A stretch of 64,000 nt of DNA from Siphonodentalium dalli (lineage: Eukaryota; Mollusca; Scaphopoda; Gadilida; Siphonodentaliidae), in NCBI GenBank assembly GCA_032622095.1, contig CP136065.1, forward strand, positions 207,616,151 to 207,680,150. The letters are read 5' to 3'. Both the position numbers and the translations under genes were made by a program. The notes beneath the pieces are model-generated. The model had not been told where the DNA came from, ran no database searches, and saw nothing but the letters and a program-made list of their open reading frames with translations. Positions 29,201 to 35,200 of this stretch are shown in pieces (position 1 is the first letter of the stretch; each line of letters opens with the position of its first letter).

Positions 29201-32200
29201 ATTGACTAAAAAAAAATTTGTTTTTAATTTCTCGTCCGCGGGAATAGCGATGAGGCGGGCGTTTACCTGCCACGAAAATTTGAGTTTAGGTGGCCGATGA
29301 CATGCGGGGGCATCAGAATGACAAGCCTGCTGACTGACAGTTTATAACTGGATATAATGTAGTCATTGTAATTTCGAATTTATCATGTCTTTACCTGGGT
29401 GCAATATAGGCCGCATATATAAACGATTAATCGACTAACCGTCGACTATAACGGTCGATTAGTCGATTATAAAAACTCATAGTCGTGGCAACCCTAGCCT
29501 AAATCATGAACCATAAGCCTAAAAGACATTGTTTATTCTTGCTTCATGTTCCCTATTTTACTACGGCGGAAGTCCCATTATTTTGCGATGAAATTCCCGT
29601 TTTTGGATGTTTGATGTGCTTTGTGAGCATGCTTTACACATTAATTAACTTAATTATGCTAATGACTCATTGAATTAAATTAATGACTGCAACTAATAGA
29701 AAATGGAATTTGATTTTGCTATGTTTACCTGTTTCTTGACTTTCTGCCTTCAAAGGCACACCCTTTCGGTATTATTCACAGTTTAGTACATCTATGTACA
29801 GGTTAAAAATTCTGTTAAAATATCAGTGATAATTAAGATCATCCATGGGCGTCACCCAACGACTTGGTTGTCAATTTGAGACCATTATATCTTTCTATGT
29901 GTAGGTTGTAGCATAGTCTACGTGAATGGAATTGGAGTAGACCGATCTCTTTAGCTGGTGTGGTACCATTATTATTATTACCGTGATATATTTCCAAATA
30001 GTAGAGATGGGCGGTTGTGAAAATTTGCCTCGGTTTCGGTTTTGGTTGTGGAAAAAGAGTTGAGTCTCGGTTTCGGTTTTTATTAATAAAAATGACTAAT
30101 GTGAACAAAATCTAATTATGCTTCATCATATTACAAAGAAAACACACCAATTTTATTACCATAACTTGTGAGGTACATGTCCTTTTATAATTGTAAATTA
30201 TGTATCATATTGTTACTATTACATGTATATTGTTAATGTCCATGTCGAGTGGCAGTGCTAGAATGCAAGTGAGTCTGTGTATTGTGTATGACTGCAATTC
30301 AGCATCATATGATCATAAGTGTGAAATAATATAATGATCATTTATATTGGCATAAAACTAATGTGTGTGACTAGATATATGTGTATAGTTATGATTTGAA
30401 AAATAAAATTTGAAATAAACAAATGAAAATAAAACATGACTAGAGTCTCTCAATCACATTATCTGGCTATATGCCTATTAACATATTTAGGGAACATAAT
30501 ACTGTACACACTATACATGCATCCAATACAAGTCACCTGAATGAGTGCTATTTCTCAACAGTTTACCGACAAACGGTATAATTCATTCCGGCTCCGATTC
30601 CGGTATAACATTTTTAATCAACGGCGCACAAATATATTTGACGATTTAACATCCAAACAGTGATAAAAACTAATAGGGAATGCGGGTAACAATCATTGAT
30701 ACCTTTTGATATCGTATCCGCGTTATCAAATTCACCTTTCAGAGTATTTGTACGGCCTTAATGATTAAAAGATCATGAGAAATAAACTGACTTGTGACAA
30801 GTTGTGTTGTGTTTACTACGGCGAAAATAGGTGTACACGGAAGCAACGTAATTAATTCGTCGCGCGATTTCACCATGCGAACTCCTTTCTGCATATATTA
30901 CAGGCGGCACACTTAATTTCTTATCTTTCTTTGAAAAATATTTCCACACAGGACTCGTTTGTTCGTCGTGCTCTGCCATGATTACAGGAAGTTGTGACAA
31001 CCGAAACTACGGGTTTTTCCAACTTACCACGGTTGTCATTTCCGGTTTTTCCCGACAACCGAAACCGAACTGATTCCACGGTTAACCGCCCATCTCTACC
31101 AAATAGGCCCATTGCTCTTTTGTGGAAGCCGACATCCACAAAAGAGTGCATGGAATTTTTCCAGGTGGCACGAAAATAAAACCCGACGCGGACTAATTTT
31201 GCAAAATGAATAAAATGAAAACCGTCGGGAGATCCGGCGGGTCACGGGAAACACAGGTCTTTTTTTTGTTGGCCTAAGCCTATATTGAGCTAAATTTTTA
31301 ATGTGATTTCAGTCTGTCCATTCAACGCCTAACTCGAAATATCAACATGCGTTTTAATTGCACTGGATCAACATTAAACATTGAGCTTCACAAAAATACC
31401 TCGCGCTCATCAACTCACAACAGTCTTGATATAGGACTTAGTGAACGTTTAATTGACGACCACGATACAATCGTAAGTGGAAAGATTTCTGTAGTAGGAA
31501 GTAACCGGTAGTTGGACTGCGCATGCTCACATCAAAATCGTAGGTAAAAAAATAATATCAAGCACTGTTTGATTTTAGATGCGAAATCGTGGCGTATCCT
31601 TGGTTACTTTCACTTGCGACGTAATCGCAGTCTTGTGTATGTAAAAATAGTAGCTGGAAATAACCGTAGGGTAATACAATAGCTGTATTCAGCTAACCTA
31701 GCTGTATTCAGCTATATATTATACTGGGCAATTCCACGTGACTGACATTAGGCCTAACAAAATAATACCTTTGTTTCCGCTAACGAGCTAAAAAAAAATT
31801 AGGGTAGGTAGGTAGGCTTAACTTCTTTTTTTTTTGTTAACTTTTTTTTCTTTCAGTATCTTTAAAAATAACTGTATAATACTTGTCAATAACCCAAACT
31901 ATGCACTTCTTAGCCCCAATCAGGTTAACCCAGATGACAGAGGAACTAGAAACTCCAATTCAATCTTACATATGCTTTAATATTTACATATATACTAGTC
32001 TATATACTAAGATAGTCTAATATTTCCTATATGGTCTGGCGACAACTGGAGTCAGTCCAGCACCACTGCACTGTTCACATATTGGAGTGACCGTCTTGTA
32101 CCGATCTCTTAAGGATGGCTTCACAACACCACCTTCTCTGCATTCAGTGAAGGATCTAGGTATTTTTTGGGGACACCTGTTTTTGGGCAATGATATGCCG

Positions 32201-35200
32201 AAGGCATAACCTGAAGGCCTGATCTGAGGAATGTTTGGGAAGGGTGACCCCCTGATGATGGTGGGGGTTCTTCCCCTGGAAAAATTTTGAAAATCCATTG
32301 CATTTAGAGCTAATCTAAGGCTCTTTGAGTCAGTATTTTGAATTTTACAGAGAGGTCAATTTTATCAAGTTTCTCAAGCATAACTTTTTATATATGTATG
32401 GATTGGAAATGCTTATAAGTTATTGTCAGATATCTTTTGGTTCTATGGATTATGCTTATCGGAAGCCTTATCCTGCTTGAAATTAGACTTGCCATCATCA
32501 CTCTAATTCATAAATAGGCTATTTTATAAAATTCAAGTGAGACACATGCCGTACATAATATACTACATGTACATGTAATACAGAAATCCTACATGTACAT
32601 GTAGTACAGAAACAATGTACATGTATTAAGGTAGTAATGACTATATATGGTACTAATCTCTATGTTAATTTTTCATTTGGTATTATGAGATCCCACTTGT
32701 TGATTTGATCAAATTGTTAATGTTCCTATGCTGTAATTGATTGAAATACTGAAGTCTGAACGCTGAATGATAACATACCGTACCTGAACTCAAATTATTT
32801 GAAGTTTTCACAGATGAAAGCTAGATAAAGCCAAACATACTTTACAGTATGATTCCAACTGTTAAACTTAAATCTTTTTGTAAACTTAAATTTCTTATGT
32901 CAATATATATAAATATATAAATGTTTTGCATCTTGTTATGATATGAATTGGGACCTAAATTAAAAAAAATATATATTTAAATAAAATATTTTTTTATTTT
33001 TATTTTTTTTTTGGTCCAATTTTTTTTTTTTTGCAATGGCAATAAAACGTTTAGGGTCGGCGGTTTAAAATAGGGTCGGTCGGGTTAGCGGAAACAAACG
33101 TATTTTTTGTTTAGGCCTTACATTCAAAGAACTTTTTCCAGATTCATTGTGATGATACCAGCAACATGTATAAATATATCAACTTATTTCTATGTGTGAT
33201 GTTGGCTTGTGCCAGGGTGCACCCAAAAATGTGCATTATTTTGAATTTAGTCAAGCGATGATAAAATGGCATCGTTCAATGTTAGCGTGACTGACATTAC
33301 ATGAAAATATCAAGGCACATTGCCAACTTGTTTTCAAATTAAATTTGTCTTAAATTTACAGAAACTCATATGAATTTATTTGTTAATTTTTCGTGGTAGA
33401 TATTTCAAGATAATTTACAAGCAAAATTTAAGCTTAGAACTATAATAAAATATTTTTTGTTATCCAAATTATGCGTGACTGACATTACACTAATTTCGTG
33501 ACTGACATTACGCTATGAAATATATCAAGTATTTCCAACAGTTTCTGATCCAAATGAGTAATTAGTGCCCTACAATCATATTTTATGGGGTTTAAATGCA
33601 TTTAATATAGTTTATTACCATATACTGCACATGAACATGACATTGGCTAATGTAAGCGTGACTGACATTACACAAAATTATCCAAGATACATGGTAACTG
33701 GATTTCAAATATAGGTTGTTTTACATTCGAATAATTTAATATGAACACCTTTTTCAATTATTATGGACAGACTAAGTCTGTGACTGATATTATTTTATTG
33801 AATTTGTGCAAGACATTAGCCTATGGTATGAACAAATTCTCAAGTACCTTTTGCACAAGTTTTTCAGACAATACCGTTCGGAGACCGGGATAATGGGAGT
33901 TGGTTTTCGTAGGTTGTCTTATACTTTGGCAAACATTTTCAACAAATATGTCATGCATATGACATTTCAGTCGTATATTTCACATCAAATCTATGTTGAA
34001 ATTTCCCTGGTACAGTTTGTTTACCAGTATTTAGTGAGATATATTTAGTTTTTATACAAGTTGAATAAATAAATAAGTGGATAAGAATCGTCATTGTATG
34101 GCAGCCTCCCGAGAAATATGATAGCATAATACTGGGACTTTCTCGTAGAAGTTGAACAAATCATTACCACAACAAAAGTCTGAGCACACTGTTTACCTGG
34201 GAACATGAATTTCTGAATATATAACCTACCGGTAGCTGATAATTTTCAGCCCACTTGTAGTTAGGGCTGTCACAATGCGGAAGTTCATGTTGCAATGCAC
34301 TTCCCAATGTTTATGCTTTGATGGGGTGTGAACCACGATGCACAATTGCTACATTGTAGTTGTCACTATATCTATGAATTAATTAGCCTCGTTCAGGCTC
34401 ATTGTAGGGATCAAGTTGTCCAAATGGTAACCAATCTGATTCATGCAATTAGGAAGGGTAAATTACCTACTAACTTTCTCTTTCTCATTGATGAAATTGA
34501 TGTCACTCTTGGAAATAAATGTTGAGAAACTGAATTCTTGAGTGTTGTTAGAAAGCATTTGATGAGTTTTTATTCAAAAGTGTGCTTTTCATGTATCACT
34601 TCAGACATTATGATGCGATGCATTGACTAAATTGCGATGCATTGAAATCATGATGAATCGTTGCAGCCCCATTTGTTGTTGTAATCCAATTACTACATGT
34701 AGTATGTTTTCATACAAGATTTTTATGTCATCTACCAGAATAGGAACAAATTGCAAAACGTGACTGACATTACATGCCGTGACTGACATTACGCGTGACT
34801 GACATTACATATTTCAACTCTTGCTAGCGGTCAACTTAGACATCGAATGGTGTTTATTTTGAACACAGACATTGAGGCTCATGTATATTGAGCGTCTCTA
34901 AGATATGGTTGTTATATTGTCATGCAATATTGTTTTATAACAAAAATGGTGTTATTTTCGTGACTGACATTACATATAGTATGTAAATTTCTGAAAACTG
35001 TTTTTCCCCAAAAGGACATCAGTCACAGAAATATAAACCCAAAATGTGTTAGAGCGTGCATGAACCTACTTAAATACTGAAATACTACAGGCCAATCTTA
35101 AATAATTGTTACTATTTGCTCAATTACTAACAAGCCACTTTTTGCAACAATTTTAGAAGCACATGTGGGTTAACAATGTCATAAGCTTTCAGCACTATAA

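Noticed and set aside
32017-32298. Minus-strand frame containing [13 protein letters not shown] as a host gene
   Set aside because: It lies within a nested transposon and continues into a common repeat ([12 protein letters not shown] type); no exon structure supports it.
33280-34975. GTGACTGACATTAC array as a CRISPR
   Set aside because: Eukaryotic context, irregular spacing from 2 bp to over 1 kb and no unique equal-length spacers.
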